From Leclercia adecarboxylata (GTDB lineage Bacteria; Pseudomonadota; Gammaproteobacteria; Enterobacterales; Enterobacteriaceae), in contig NZ_CP035382.1 of NCBI RefSeq assembly GCF_006874705.1, positions 2,914,001-2,978,000 of the forward strand: 64,000 bases of DNA. Reading direction: 5' to 3'. Below the pieces are notes generated by a model. That model searched no databases and had not been told where the DNA came from. It saw nothing but the letters and a program-made list of their open reading frames with translations. Position 1 is the first letter of the stretch. Every line of letters begins with the position of its first letter. Positions 1 through 7,697 of the stretch are shown here, in pieces. The position numbers and the translations under genes were made by a program.

Positions 1-380
1 ACACCCGCCTCGGCGAGCAGGGGAATAACCTCTCCGTGGGGCAAAAACAGCTGCTGGCCCTGGCGCGGGTGCTGATTGATACGCCGCAGGTGCTGATCCT
101 CGATGAAGCCACGGCCAGCATTGACTCCGGCACCGAGCAGGCGATCCAGCAGGCGCTGACCGCGGTACGTGAACACACTACGCTGGTGGTGATCGCCCAC
201 CGCCTGTCGACCATTGTTGAGGCGGATACCATTCTGGTGCTTCATCGCGGCCAGGCGGTTGAGCGCGGTACCCATAAGCAACTGCTTGAGGCGAAAGGGC
301 GTTACTGGCAGATGTATCAGCTGCAACTGGCCGGTGAAGAGCTGGCCGCCAGCACGCGCGAAGAGTCGCTCAGCGCCTGA
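1..380 (+). CDS. mdlB: MdlB, ABC transporter ATPase/permease half, 3' end only
   Basis: This is the C-terminal part of an ABC exporter half-transporter of the MdlA/MdlB type; the gene enters from the left edge in the frame beginning at base 3. The visible protein contains the ABC signature LSVGQKQ, a Walker B region with DEATASID, and the H-loop VIAHRLSTI, so it is the nucleotide-binding domain. The name rests on these motifs plus the position directly before glnK-amtB, as in E. coli. Substrate is unknown for the family in enterobacteria. The membrane domain lies outside the window. Confidence 0.9.
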   Translation, partial: TRLGEQGNNLSVGQKQLLALARVLIDTPQVLILDEATASIDSGTEQAIQQALTAVREHTTLVVIAHRLSTIVEADTILVLHRGQAVERGTHKQLLEAKGRYWQMYQLQLAGEELAASTREESLSA

Positions 381-459
381 TGCACTAAAATTAAGCAACC
401 TGCCAGCCGCTGAATCGGTTGGTGCAAAAATGAAACGCATCATGCACTGTCATGGTGCG
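381..459 (+). promoter_or_regulatory. NtrC (GlnG) enhancer sites upstream of glnK
   Basis: A near-perfect NtrC dyad, TGCACTGTCATGGTGCG, sits at 443-459. Weaker elements lie at 381-397 (TGCACTAAAATTAAGCA) and 419-426 (TTGGTGCA). They lie roughly 50-150 bases upstream of the sigma-54 promoter, as expected for enhancer-dependent activation under nitrogen limitation. The site was recognised by comparison with the known glnA enhancer. Confidence 0.8.
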
Positions 460-511
460 TTTTTTTTCGCCTTCTCTACGCCACGCCTCGTCCCCCCTCT
501 CTTTTCAATTC

Positions 512-527
512 TGGCACACCACTTGCA
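512..527 (+). promoter_or_regulatory. sigma-54 promoter of glnK-amtB
   Basis: TGGCACACCACTTGCA carries the invariant -24 GG and -12 GC elements of RpoN promoters at the right spacing. It precedes the glnK start by about 50 bases and lies downstream of the NtrC sites. Confidence 0.88.
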
Positions 528-576
528 ATACCTAATCCGTTCGCGAGCCATTACCGAATTCTGACTGGAGAGATAT

Positions 577-915
577 ATGAAGCTGGTTACCGTGGTCATC
601 AAACCATTCAAGCTCGAAGACGTGCGTGAAGCACTCTCTTCAATGGGTATTCAGGGACTAACCGTCACCGAGGTGAAAGGCTTTGGGCGACAGAAAGGTC
701 ATGCGGAGCTGTACCGTGGCGCCGAGTACAGCGTCAACTTCCTGCCAAAAGTGAAGATTGACGTGGCGATCGCCGACGATCAGCTGGATGACGTTATCGA
801 CGTGATTAGCAAAGCAGCCTACACCGGCAAAATTGGCGACGGCAAAATTTTCGTTGCTGAGCTGCAACGCGTTATTCGCATTCGTACAGGCGAAGCCGAC
901 GAAGCGGCACTGTAA
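577..915 (+). CDS. glnK: GlnK, PII nitrogen signal-transduction protein
   Basis: This 112-residue protein is the standard PII length. It senses 2-oxoglutarate and ATP/ADP, is uridylylated by GlnD, and in the non-uridylylated state plugs the AmtB ammonium channel and modulates NtrB. Tyr51, the uridylylation site, is present at the tip of the T-loop (RGAEYSVNFLP), and the C-terminal segment GDGKIFV is conserved. It is followed after 33 bases by amtB, the usual partner, and the pair is preceded by a sigma-54 promoter with NtrC sites. The location next to amtB separates it from the paralogue GlnB. Confidence 0.97.
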   Translation: MKLVTVVIKPFKLEDVREALSSMGIQGLTVTEVKGFGRQKGHAELYRGAEYSVNFLPKVKIDVAIADDQLDDVIDVISKAAYTGKIGDGKIFVAELQRVIRIRTGEADEAAL

Positions 916-948
916 AAAATCAGGCACACAGTGATAGGGATCGAGAAA

Positions 949-2235
949 ATGAACACAACAACATTCAAAGCAGGTCTGGGGTCTCTGGCACTGCTGCCGG
1001 GGCTGGCAATGGCTGCACCAGCGGTGGCAGACAAAGCCGATAACGCCTTTATGATGATTTGCACCGCGCTGGTGCTGTTTATGACTATTCCGGGGATTGC
1101 GCTGTTTTACGGCGGCCTGATCCGCGGCAAAAACGTCCTCTCCATGCTCACTCAGGTGACGGTGACCTTCGCCCTGGTGTGCGTCCTGTGGGTGGTTTAC
1201 GGCTACTCGCTGGCCTTCGGTGAAGGTAACGCCTTCTTCGGCAGCTTCAACTGGGCGATGCTGAAAAATATCGAGCTGACCGCGGTGATGGGCAGCTTCT
1301 ATCAGTACATCCACGTGGCGTTCCAGGGCTCGTTCGCCTGTATCACCGTCGGGCTGATTGTCGGGGCGCTGGCGGAACGTATTCGCTTCTCCGCGGTGCT
1401 GATCTTCGTCGTGGTATGGCTGACGCTCTCCTATGTGCCGGTGGCGCATATGGTCTGGGGCGGCGGTCTGCTGGGCTCACATGGCGCGCTGGACTTTGCG
1501 GGCGGTACCGTGGTTCACATCAACGCCGCAGTGGCGGGCCTGGTGGGGGCATACCTGATCGGTAAACGCGTCGGTTTTGGCAAAGAGGCCTTCAAACCGC
1601 ATAACCTGCCGATGGTCTTTACCGGCACCGCCATCCTCTACTTCGGCTGGTTTGGCTTTAACGCCGGTTCCGCCAGTGCAGCCAACGAAATTGCGGCGCT
1701 GGCCTTCGTGAACACTGTTGTGGCCACGGCGGGCGCTATCCTCTCGTGGATCTTTGGCGAGTGGGCGGTACGCGGTAAACCATCCCTGCTGGGTGCCTGT
1801 TCCGGTGCCATTGCCGGTCTGGTGGGCATCACCCCGGCCTGTGGTTTTGTCGGTGTCGGCGGTGCGCTGATCATCGGTATCGTCGCGGGTCTGGCCGGTC
1901 TGTGGGGCGTCACTGCGCTGAAACGTGTGCTGCGTGTGGACGATCCTTGTGATGTCTTTGGCGTGCACGGCGTGTGCGGCATCATCGGCTGTATTATGAC
2001 CGGTTTCTTCGCCTCTACCTCACTGGGCGGCGTCGGCTACGCAGAAGGCGTGACCATGGGACATCAGGTTCTGGTTCAGCTGGAAAGTATCGCCATCACG
2101 GTGGTCTGGTCGGGCGTAGTGGCCTTTATCGGCTATAAACTGGCGGACATGACGGTGGGTCTGCGCGTGCCGGAAGAGCAGGAGCGTGAAGGTCTGGACG
2201 TCAACAGCCACGGCGAGAATGCGTATAACGCGTAA
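949..2235 (+). CDS. amtB: AmtB, ammonium channel
   Basis: AmtB is a trimeric inner-membrane channel that conducts ammonia/ammonium under nitrogen limitation. The ATG at 949 gives 428 residues, the E. coli length, with a ribosome site (GGGA) just upstream; a GTG at 931 would add six residues and is less likely. An N-terminal signal peptide ends near GLAMA-AP. The twin channel histidines are visible in GTVVHINAAVAG and CDVFGVHGVCG. About eleven hydrophobic segments follow the signal peptide. It is co-transcribed with glnK, whose product blocks the channel when nitrogen is restored. Confidence 0.97.
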   Translation: MNTTTFKAGLGSLALLPGLAMAAPAVADKADNAFMMICTALVLFMTIPGIALFYGGLIRGKNVLSMLTQVTVTFALVCVLWVVYGYSLAFGEGNAFFGSFNWAMLKNIELTAVMGSFYQYIHVAFQGSFACITVGLIVGALAERIRFSAVLIFVVVWLTLSYVPVAHMVWGGGLLGSHGALDFAGGTVVHINAAVAGLVGAYLIGKRVGFGKEAFKPHNLPMVFTGTAILYFGWFGFNAGSASAANEIAALAFVNTVVATAGAILSWIFGEWAVRGKPSLLGACSGAIAGLVGITPACGFVGVGGALIIGIVAGLAGLWGVTALKRVLRVDDPCDVFGVHGVCGIIGCIMTGFFASTSLGGVGYAEGVTMGHQVLVQLESIAITVVWSGVVAFIGYKLADMTVGLRVPEEQEREGLDVNSHGENAYNA

Positions 2236-2246
2236 TGTGAGGTATT

Positions 2247-2326
2247 GCCCGGTGGTGCTACGCTTACCGGGCCTACGGATTATGCTTTTGAAGGCCGGGT
2301 AAGGCGAAGCCGCCGCCCGGCTTTTT
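2247..2326. repeat. REP/BIME palindrome pair, also likely terminator
   Basis: There are two imperfect palindromes: GCCCGGT...ACCGGGC at 2247-2272, and GCCGGG...CCCGGC at 2294-2321 followed by five T. Sequence and placement between the convergent amtB and tesB fit an enterobacterial repetitive extragenic palindrome. The second arm could end amtB transcription. Confidence 0.8.
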
Positions 2327-2330
2327 CACA

Positions 2331-3191
2331 TCATCCCCGATTACGCATCACCCCTTCCTGCACCGTAGAAGCCACCAGGACGCCGTCCTGCGTATAGAAC
2401 TCACCGCGAACAAACCCACGGGCGCTCGACGCCGACGTGCTCTCCACGCTGTACAGCAGCCAGTCGTTCATATCGAACGGACGGTGGAACCACATCGAGT
2501 GGTCGATAGTGGCAACCTGCATCCCTTTTTCAAGGAAACCTACGCCGTGCGGTTGCAGCGCGACCGGCAGGAAGTTGAAATCGGACGCGTAACCCAGCAG
2601 ATACTGATGGACGCGGAAATCTTCCGGCACCGTCCCGTTGGCGCGGATCCAGACCTGACGCGCCGGCTCGGCGGTATGGCCCTTCATCGGGTTATGGAAC
2701 TCAACCGGGCGGATCTCCAGCGGTTTGTCGCAGAGAAACTTCTCTTTCACCTGCGGGGGCAGCAGATGCGCCAGCGCGCGGGCAATATCCGTTTCAGACT
2801 TTAATTCGTCCGGTGCCGGGGCAGGGGGCATCGTTTTCTGATGCTCATAGCCCGGCTCCGGTGCCTGGAACGACGCCGTCATATAGAAGATCGGCTTACC
2901 GTTCTGCACCGCGGCCACGCGGCGGGCGCTGAAGCTGTTGCCATCACGCAGGACTTCTACGTCATAAACGATTGGTTTCTGGCTGTCGCCAGGGCGCAAA
3001 AAGTAGCTGTGAAAGGAGTGCACAAAGCGTTCCGCAGGTACTGTCTCTTTAGCTGCGTAGAGGGCTTGCCCCACAACCTGACCGCCGAATACCTGGCGCA
3101 AGCCCAGATCTTCGCTTTGTCCCCGAAAGAGTCCTTCTTCAATTTTTTCCAGGTTTAATAATGTCAGCAGATTGCCTAGTGCCTGACTCAT
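2331..3191 (-). CDS. tesB: TesB, acyl-CoA thioesterase II
   Basis: This is a cytoplasmic thioesterase that hydrolyses a wide range of acyl-CoAs; its physiological role in E. coli is not fully settled. The start MSQALGNLL gives 286 residues, identical in length to E. coli TesB; an upstream start adding four residues is possible but not favoured. The double hot-dog family segments [21 protein letters not shown] and [10 protein letters not shown] are clear, as is the [10 protein letters not shown] region carrying the catalytic aspartate. Convergent with amtB, as in E. coli. Confidence 0.96.
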   Translation of the reverse strand: MSQALGNLLTLLNLEKIEEGLFRGQSEDLGLRQVFGGQVVGQALYAAKETVPAERFVHSFHSYFLRPGDSQKPIVYDVEVLRDGNSFSARRVAAVQNGKPIFYMTASFQAPEPGYEHQKTMPPAPAPDELKSETDIARALAHLLPPQVKEKFLCDKPLEIRPVEFHNPMKGHTAEPARQVWIRANGTVPEDFRVHQYLLGYASDFNFLPVALQPHGVGFLEKGMQVATIDHSMWFHRPFDMNDWLLYSVESTSASSARGFVRGEFYTQDGVLVASTVQEGVMRNRG

Positions 3192-3399
3192 AGTCGTCCT
3201 CAATTAAAACGCCGTGGCGAAAGATAGGCAGAGTATAACGCAGAAATGGAAGTGGTCCGATGGGTGCAATAATCTGAATAACAGGGAGATTCCAGGCATA
3301 AATAATTGATGTGTGCCACACTTACTCTCGTTAACCTGGTATTAACCACTCATCTGGCGGTATCGATCCCGCTGGTGCATTGATGATAAGGAGAACTCA

Positions 3400-3969
3400 A
3401 TGAAACTCGTGCACGCGTTAAGTGGTTTAGCGGTAGCGGTTGCTCTCTCTGCCTGTGCAGATAAAAGTGCAGACATCCAGACGCCAGCGCCAAACCCAAA
3501 CACTGCTGCCGTGGCGGCTCAACCCACCATTCAGCAGCCAAATGTTTCCGGGACCATCTGGATCCGTCAGAAAGTGGCTTTGCCGCCGGATGCGATATTA
3601 ACCGTCACCCTGTCTGATGCCTCTCTGGCCGACTCACCGTCGAAAGTACTGGCGCAGCAGGCGACCCGTACCGAAGGTAAACAGGCTCCGTTCAAGTTTG
3701 AACTGCCGTTTAACCCGGCGGACGTGCAGCCTAACGCGCGTATTCTGCTGAGTGCCGCGATCACCATTAACGATAAGGTCGTACTGGTGACCGATATCGT
3801 GAAACCGGTAATTAATCAGGGCGGGACCAAAGCCGATCTGGTGCTGGTGCCTGTACAGCAGACCGAGTTGCCGTTACAGCCTGGCGGCGGTGCGCCCACG
3901 ACCGTACCTTCCACTTCGCCAACTCAGGTGAGCCCGTCTACGGCCACCCCGGCACCTACCCAGCTTTAA
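3400..3969 (+). CDS. ybaY: YbaY, envelope lipoprotein
   Basis: The protein has 189 residues. A short hydrophobic signal ends in the lipobox LSAC with Cys19 as the lipidated residue. A beta-rich YbaY domain follows (ATVSG-type segment NVSGTIWIRQKVALPPDA to about residue 155), then a proline/threonine/serine-rich tail (TTVPSTSPTQVSPSTATPAP). In E. coli ybaY is RpoS-dependent and osmotically induced; no molecular function is firmly known. AAGGAG lies just before the start. The 208-base gap to tesB holds the divergent promoters. Confidence 0.93.
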   Translation: MKLVHALSGLAVAVALSACADKSADIQTPAPNPNTAAVAAQPTIQQPNVSGTIWIRQKVALPPDAILTVTLSDASLADSPSKVLAQQATRTEGKQAPFKFELPFNPADVQPNARILLSAAITINDKVVLVTDIVKPVINQGGTKADLVLVPVQQTELPLQPGGGAPTTVPSTSPTQVSPSTATPAPTQL

Positions 3970-3976
3970 TGTCGCC

Positions 3977-4005
3977 AGCCCCTCTCGCCTGAGAGGGGCT
4001 GTTTA
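3977..4005. terminator. Terminator between ybaY and atl
   Basis: AGCCCCTCTC and GAGAGGGGCT form a perfect 10-bp stem with a four-base loop, followed by GTTTA. It lies between two convergent genes and probably serves both. Confidence 0.75.
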
Positions 4006-4314
4006 ATACCGCCAGCGGTATTGCTGCAAATCAATCTCCCCGCTACCTGATACCTGTACCCCTTCGCTGAGCAAGGCCTGACGCTGACGCTGTAAATCAG
4101 GGCCGGTTAAGGAGATCGCCCCGTGGCGGTTCACCACCCGATGCCAGGGCAGGGTACTGCCTTCCGGTAGCCGTTTAAGTACGCCGCCCACCTGCCGTGC
4201 AGCGCGTGGAGAACCTGCCAGGCGTGCTACTTCGCCATAGGTGGTGACGCTACCTTCGGGAATTGAGGCTACTATCTGCCAGACCCGCTGAGGAAAAGAG
4301 TCGTGCTCATCCAT
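4003..4314 (-). CDS. atl: Atl, alkyltransferase-like DNA-lesion-binding protein
   Basis: This 103-residue protein resembles the DNA-binding domain of O6-alkylguanine methyltransferases. The active-site motif reads PWHRVV, with Trp where true methyltransferases have Cys, so it should bind alkylated guanine without repairing it and hand it to nucleotide excision repair, as shown for the family. The start MDEHDSF was chosen because CAGGAG lies seven bases upstream; longer starts at 4377 and 4338 lack this. It is known as ybaZ in E. coli and sits between ybaY and ffs there too. Confidence 0.93.
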   Translation of the reverse strand: MDEHDSFPQRVWQIVASIPEGSVTTYGEVARLAGSPRAARQVGGVLKRLPEGSTLPWHRVVNRHGAISLTGPDLQRQRQALLSEGVQVSGSGEIDLQQYRWRY

Positions 4315-4423
4315 TTTTTGCTCCTGTGTTGAGGGCATAATAAAGATTACCCGGCAAGACAGGAAGAAAGCGTGCACTCTGTAAACGCTTTGCGCAATAA
4401 ACCATCACCCGGACGCCGTTAAC

Positions 4424-4452
4424 TTGCAATTGCTATCTGGTACAGTGATAAT
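4424..4452 (+). promoter_or_regulatory. ffs promoter
   Basis: TTGCAA at 4424-4429 and GATAAT at 4447-4452 are separated by 17 bases. Initiation would fall about 24-26 bases before the mature 5' end of 4.5S RNA. This fits the known precursor whose short leader is removed by RNase P. Confidence 0.7.
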
Positions 4453-4484
4453 GCGCCAGCGCGTTGGTTAACAACGCTCTCAAT

Positions 4485-4598
4485 GGGGGCTCTGTTGGTT
4501 CTCCCGCAACGCTACTCTGTTCACCAGGTCAGGTCCGGAAGGAAGCAGCCAGGGCAGACGACGTGTGTGCCGGGATGTAGCTGGCAGGGCCCCCACCC
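4485..4598 (+). ncRNA. ffs: 4.5S RNA of the signal recognition particle
   Basis: The 114-nt sequence matches E. coli 4.5S RNA with a few substitutions. It starts GGGGGCTCTG and ends GGGCCCCCACCC, so the two ends pair. The conserved tetraloop region CAGGTCAGGTCCGGAAGGAA (the Ffh-binding domain) is intact. With Ffh it targets nascent membrane proteins to the translocon. Its position between atl and the ybaA side matches E. coli. Confidence 0.97.
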
Positions 4599-4894
4599 AT
4601 TTCTGCCTTCCGCAAAATTTTTCGTCTTCTCCCATCATTCAGCACTTTCATGCCACAGGCCCAACTTCTTTTCGTTTACCCATAGCAACCCTAAGCACAT
4701 TATATATTTCTGAACTGACCTGTTTATTTCGTTAATTGTCATCATACTGAAATGTGGTTGTCATTATTCTGTCATAAATGTTGTGCAGGGTAAGTGTGAC
4801 ATTTTTATGATATATAAGCAGGCAATATATATCTGGATAATAATGATAACTTCGTGTATTAATTTAACAAATTGATGTCAAGGACGTAGCCACC
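4599..4894. other. AT-rich non-coding gap after ffs
   Basis: No convincing coding frame is present. The gap is clearly richer in A and T than the flanks. It holds the 3' trailer of ffs and, from 4736, the 11-bp repeat array and promoter-like TATGAT that precede the next gene. Confidence 0.6.
4736..4801 (+). promoter_or_regulatory. Putative PhoB-box array before the RHH gene pair
   Basis: Four contiguous 11-bp units are visible: TTGTCATCATA (4736), CTGAAATGTGG (4747), TTGTCATTATT (4758) and CTGTCATAAAT (4769). Two looser units may extend to 4801, and a -10-like TATGAT lies at 4806-4811. The third and fourth units match the pho-box consensus CTGTCAT-A/T-rich-CTGTCAT very closely. Regulation by PhoB is an inference from the match and from orientation toward the gene at 4895. 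Confidence 0.65.
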
Positions 4895-5146
4895 ATGACC
4901 ACTGCCGTGCTGAATGTAAAAATCGACGAAGCGCTGAAAGAGAAGCTTCGTCATTACGCAGAAGTGAACAATGAGAATCTCAGCGTTACCACAGAGAAAC
5001 TGCTGCAAATGGCCTTTGCTGTAGCAGACGAGGCGGGAGTAACGGAAGAGGATATCGACAATCAACATACGGAAGAAGAGAACGTAGCACCTTTTACTCC
5101 TAAAGAAATCAAAGCATTAAGAAAAATTCTGAAGAAGAAAAAATGA
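4895..5146 (+). CDS. Small ribbon-helix-helix-like protein, first gene of an unrecognised pair
   Basis: I do not recognise this 83-residue protein as a named gene. Residues 3-45 (AVLNVKIDEALKEKLRHYAE then NLSVTTEKLLQMAF) follow the beta-alpha-alpha layout of ribbon-helix-helix proteins such as the DNA-binding halves of RelB/DinJ antitoxins. Residues 46-66 are acidic and the C-terminus is very basic (RKILKKKK). The stop overlaps the next start in ATGA, which implies translational coupling. A putative PhoB array lies upstream and a strong terminator follows the second gene, so the pair looks like a complete operon. It could be a toxin-antitoxin or regulator-effector unit, but no toxin family is recognised. 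Confidence 0.75.
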   Translation: MTTAVLNVKIDEALKEKLRHYAEVNNENLSVTTEKLLQMAFAVADEAGVTEEDIDNQHTEEENVAPFTPKEIKALRKILKKKK

Positions 5147-5361
5147 AACAATATCAGCAATCCACCGCCAGCAGCTACTCGGAAGCCTGCACGCTTCTGC
5201 GCTCTGGCTATGTCAAACATGTCCGCCTGGGCTGGGATGTTGGCAGTGATGAGTTCTTTCGAATTGCGTCTGACTGGTGTGATACCGGCGCAAAAATAAA
5301 GAAAGAAGGCGATAGTTTTGTTATTTCCCTGAAAGGTTTCCCTATCCCTGCTCAGCACTGA
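5143..5361 (+). CDS. 72-residue protein overlapping the RHH gene, faintly TusA-like
   Basis: This small soluble protein is unrecognised. Residues 36-64 (DEFFRIASDWCDTGAKIKKE and on to FVISLKG) loosely recall the second half of TusA/SirA-fold proteins, where a helix with a WC-type motif is followed by a strand. The N-terminal Cys-Pro motif of true sulfur carriers is absent. Cysteines are at positions 16 and 46. The start lies inside the stop region of the preceding gene (ATGA), so its translation probably depends on it. It could be the toxin or effector partner; this is inference. Confidence 0.72.
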   Translation: MKQYQQSTASSYSEACTLLRSGYVKHVRLGWDVGSDEFFRIASDWCDTGAKIKKEGDSFVISLKGFPIPAQH

Positions 5362-5375
5362 CTTCTTTCCTGCTG

Positions 5376-5413
5376 AAAATGTCTGACTGTAACTATTACA
5401 GTCAGACATTTTT
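5376..5413. terminator. Strong bidirectional terminator after the RHH pair
   Basis: There is a perfect 17-bp stem: AAAATGTCTGACTGTAA pairs with its complement across a three-base CTA loop, ending in a T run on the plus strand and on the minus strand. It separates the small operon from the convergent yczR. Confidence 0.9.
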
Positions 5414-5506
5414 AAATCGTCGTTTTTACGCCGTTATTTGTGCGCCCGCTCACTTCTTCCCGGTAATAAATGTCGCTGTTACAGTCGCTCCTTTGCAGGC
5501 AGACGA

Positions 5507-6928
5507 TTATACCAGGGGGCGTTTTAACACTTGTCCGCTTTCATTCAGCGCCAGCCACAGCGGCTTGATCCGCATCAGCGCGCTTTCCAGCTCCGCCGGC
5601 TCCAGCGAAAAGGGCATCCGCAGATAGCGATCAAAGGCCCCGGAAAGACCGAAGCGCGTACCGGTTCCCAGATGAATACCTGCCGCTTCGGCGCGGGTAG
5701 CCAGTTGGGTGGCTAACATATCCGGCAGCTCCACCCAGTAGGAGAGCCCACCTTCCGGCATCTGGAAACGCCACTGGGGAAAATGTTCCCTCAGTAACGT
5801 CGCACAGCGATCGCGGTGCTCACGCAGCATTTGACGCCGCGCCGGTAAAAATGTGTCGCCGTTCTCAATCAACCACAGGGTTGCCAGCTGCTCCAGCAGC
5901 GGCGAGCCGAGATCGAGGGTATCGCGGGTTTGCGCCAGGGTTGCGATAGTGCGCGCCGGGGCGCGAATCCAGCCCAGACGCAGGCCTCCCCAGAAACTTT
6001 TTCCCGCCGAGCCCAGCGTAATGACATTGCCGTTCGGGCAGAAGGCCGCCAGCGGCGGCGGTGGAGGGGCATCGAACCAGAGATCGGCCATGGTTTCATC
6101 CACCACCAGCGTGGTGCGGGCCCGGGCAGCAATAGCGGCAATGGCCTCACGGCTGGCCGCGTCCATGCAGCGGCCGGTGGGATTGTGAAAGTCCGGCATC
6201 AGGTACGCCAGGCGAGGCGCGGTCTGGGCGAGGGTGGCGGCAAAGCCGTCGATATCCCAGCCGGTCTGCGGCAGCGACACACCAACTGGCCGGCAGGAGG
6301 CTCCCTGAATGGCGGCGATAGCCAGCGGGTAGGTAGGGTGATCCACCACCACCCTGTCGCCGGGTCCGGTGAACATCCGCAGCACCAGCGCCAGCCCGCT
6401 GACGGCACCGTTCACCACCATCACCTCTTCCGCGCGGGTAGGCAGTCCTCGTGCCCTGTAGCGCGCGGCGATGGCCTCGCGCAGCCCCAGCAAACCCAGC
6501 TGGTCGTAGCCGGTTTGCGTCAGATGCTGCGTAATAGCGGTCAGGGCGTGGGTATAGGCCTGATGGATCTTCGGTCCGGCGCCCAGTGCAGCGGTGGAGA
6601 GATCCAGCGCCGCGCTGGCATTGGCGCGGGTCGGGGGCGTGCGGCTGTCGGGCAGGATTACCCGGGATCCGCTGCCATGGCGACTTTCGAGATAGCCTTC
6701 ATCGCGCAGATGCGCAAGCGCGCTGCTGACGGTGGTACGGCTCACCTCCAGGGTTAAGGCCAGCTCGCGCTCGCCCGGCAGGCGCGTATCCAGCGCCAGC
6801 CTGCCGTCGAGGATCAGCAGGCGTAACGCATCGGCCAGCTGACGCCATAGCGGGGTACGGGAGGGCTCCTGCTGCCAGTGGCCCAACAGGCGAACTAATG
6901 ACTGGCTTCCAAATCGACGCGATGACAT
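5507..6928 (-). CDS. yczR: YczR, MocR-type (GntR-aminotransferase) transcriptional regulator
   Basis: This 473-residue protein has an N-terminal GntR winged helix (about residues 10-90: PGERELALTLEVSRTTVSSA) linked to a fold-type-I aminotransferase domain. Family residues seen include HNPTG at 248-252, an aspartate in VVDET, and the PLP-binding lysine Lys310 in SAGKSFWGG. Such proteins usually sense pyridoxal phosphate or an amino-acid adduct and control a nearby gene. It is divergent from the YczE-type membrane protein, the standard yczR/yczE pairing. A GTCCA/TGGAC inverted repeat lies in the shared promoter. Both genes are absent from this place in E. coli K-12. Confidence 0.88.
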   Translation of the reverse strand: MSSRRFGSQSLVRLLGHWQQEPSRTPLWRQLADALRLLILDGRLALDTRLPGERELALTLEVSRTTVSSALAHLRDEGYLESRHGSGSRVILPDSRTPPTRANASAALDLSTAALGAGPKIHQAYTHALTAITQHLTQTGYDQLGLLGLREAIAARYRARGLPTRAEEVMVVNGAVSGLALVLRMFTGPGDRVVVDHPTYPLAIAAIQGASCRPVGVSLPQTGWDIDGFAATLAQTAPRLAYLMPDFHNPTGRCMDAASREAIAAIAARARTTLVVDETMADLWFDAPPPPPLAAFCPNGNVITLGSAGKSFWGGLRLGWIRAPARTIATLAQTRDTLDLGSPLLEQLATLWLIENGDTFLPARRQMLREHRDRCATLLREHFPQWRFQMPEGGLSYWVELPDMLATQLATRAEAAGIHLGTGTRFGLSGAFDRYLRMPFSLEPAELESALMRIKPLWLALNESGQVLKRPLV

Positions 6929-6933
6929 AAGCA

Positions 6934-6955
6934 GTCCACTTTTTCAAAACTGGAC
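6934..6955. promoter_or_regulatory. Inverted repeat in the yczR-yczE divergent promoter
   Basis: GTCCA and TGGAC are separated by 12 bases in the 84-base gap between the two divergent starts. Its position makes it the best candidate for YczR binding. This is inference from symmetry and context only. Confidence 0.45.
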
Positions 6956-7012
6956 ATTAATCATAGTGCCATTTCAGGTAATGATGAAAGCACCGCTAAC
7001 CGGAGAAAGATC

Positions 7013-7621
7013 ATGTTGCGTCGATTACTTCAGCTTTACGTCGGATTAAGCCTGTATGGCCTGTCAACGGCGATGTTTATACGATCGGATCTGGGGGCCG
7101 ATCCCTGGAATGTCTTCCACCTCGGGGTGGCAAAACTGCTGGCCATGGATATTGGCACCGTCATCATCCTGACCGGCGTGCTGGTGCTGCTGCTGTGGAT
7201 CCCGCTGCGACTGCGCCCGGGTCTCGGCACCATCAGTAACGTGATTGCCATTGGCCTAGCGGCCGACGTCGCACTGACGTTTATCCCGGCTATCGACTCC
7301 CTGGTGGCGCGCAGCCTGTTACTGGTGAGCGCGGTGATCGTCAATGCGCTGGCGACGGGCATGTACATTGGCGCCGGGTTTGGCGCCGGGCCGCGCGACG
7401 GCCTGATGACCGGGATCAACGCCCGTACCGGCTGGTCGGTACGCAGCGTGCGCACGGCGATTGAGGTTTCAGTCCTGCTGTTTGGCTGGGTGCTGGGAGG
7501 CACTTTTGGTGTGGGAACCGTGCTGTATGCCTTAAGCATCGGCCCGCTGATCCAGATTTGTCTGCCGTGGTTTCGTCAGAAGCCGCGCCTCTTAGCTCCG
7601 CAGCCTGAGCGCGTTGTCTGA
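7013..7621 (+). CDS. yczE: YczE-family integral membrane protein
   Basis: The protein has 202 residues with about five hydrophobic segments. The glycine-rich motifs LGADPWNVFHLG (near residue 25) and GAGFGAGPRDGLMTGI (near residue 122) are typical of the YczE/YyaS/YitT-like family. Function is unknown; genes of this family are often divergent from MocR regulators, as here, suggesting transport or sensing linked to a PLP-related signal. GGAGA lies upstream of the ATG. Confidence 0.82.
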   Translation: MLRRLLQLYVGLSLYGLSTAMFIRSDLGADPWNVFHLGVAKLLAMDIGTVIILTGVLVLLLWIPLRLRPGLGTISNVIAIGLAADVALTFIPAIDSLVARSLLLVSAVIVNALATGMYIGAGFGAGPRDGLMTGINARTGWSVRSVRTAIEVSVLLFGWVLGGTFGVGTVLYALSIGPLIQICLPWFRQKPRLLAPQPERVV

Positions 7622-7622
7622 T

Positions 7623-7639
7623 TTTGCGAAGCGCTCACA
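7623..7639. promoter_or_regulatory. LacI operator copy upstream of lacI
   Basis: The 17 bases TTTGCGAAGCGCTCACA are the exact inverse complement of the core of the operator before lacZ (8850-8866). Two identical operator cores about 1.2 kb apart, flanking lacI, suggest autoregulation and DNA looping. Confidence 0.75.
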
Positions 7640-7697
7640 TGCTTTACGCGATGGGTTATGACAGAATACGCGCATCAGTCATTGCAACGCGACGCGC

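Noticed and set aside
931..948. Six-codon N-terminal extension of AmtB from GTG
   Set aside because: The ATG at 949 gives the exact E. coli length, a proper signal peptide and a better-placed ribosome site.
4483..4713. 76-residue open frame over ffs
   Set aside because: It coincides with 4.5S RNA, which explains the sequence; no coding evidence.
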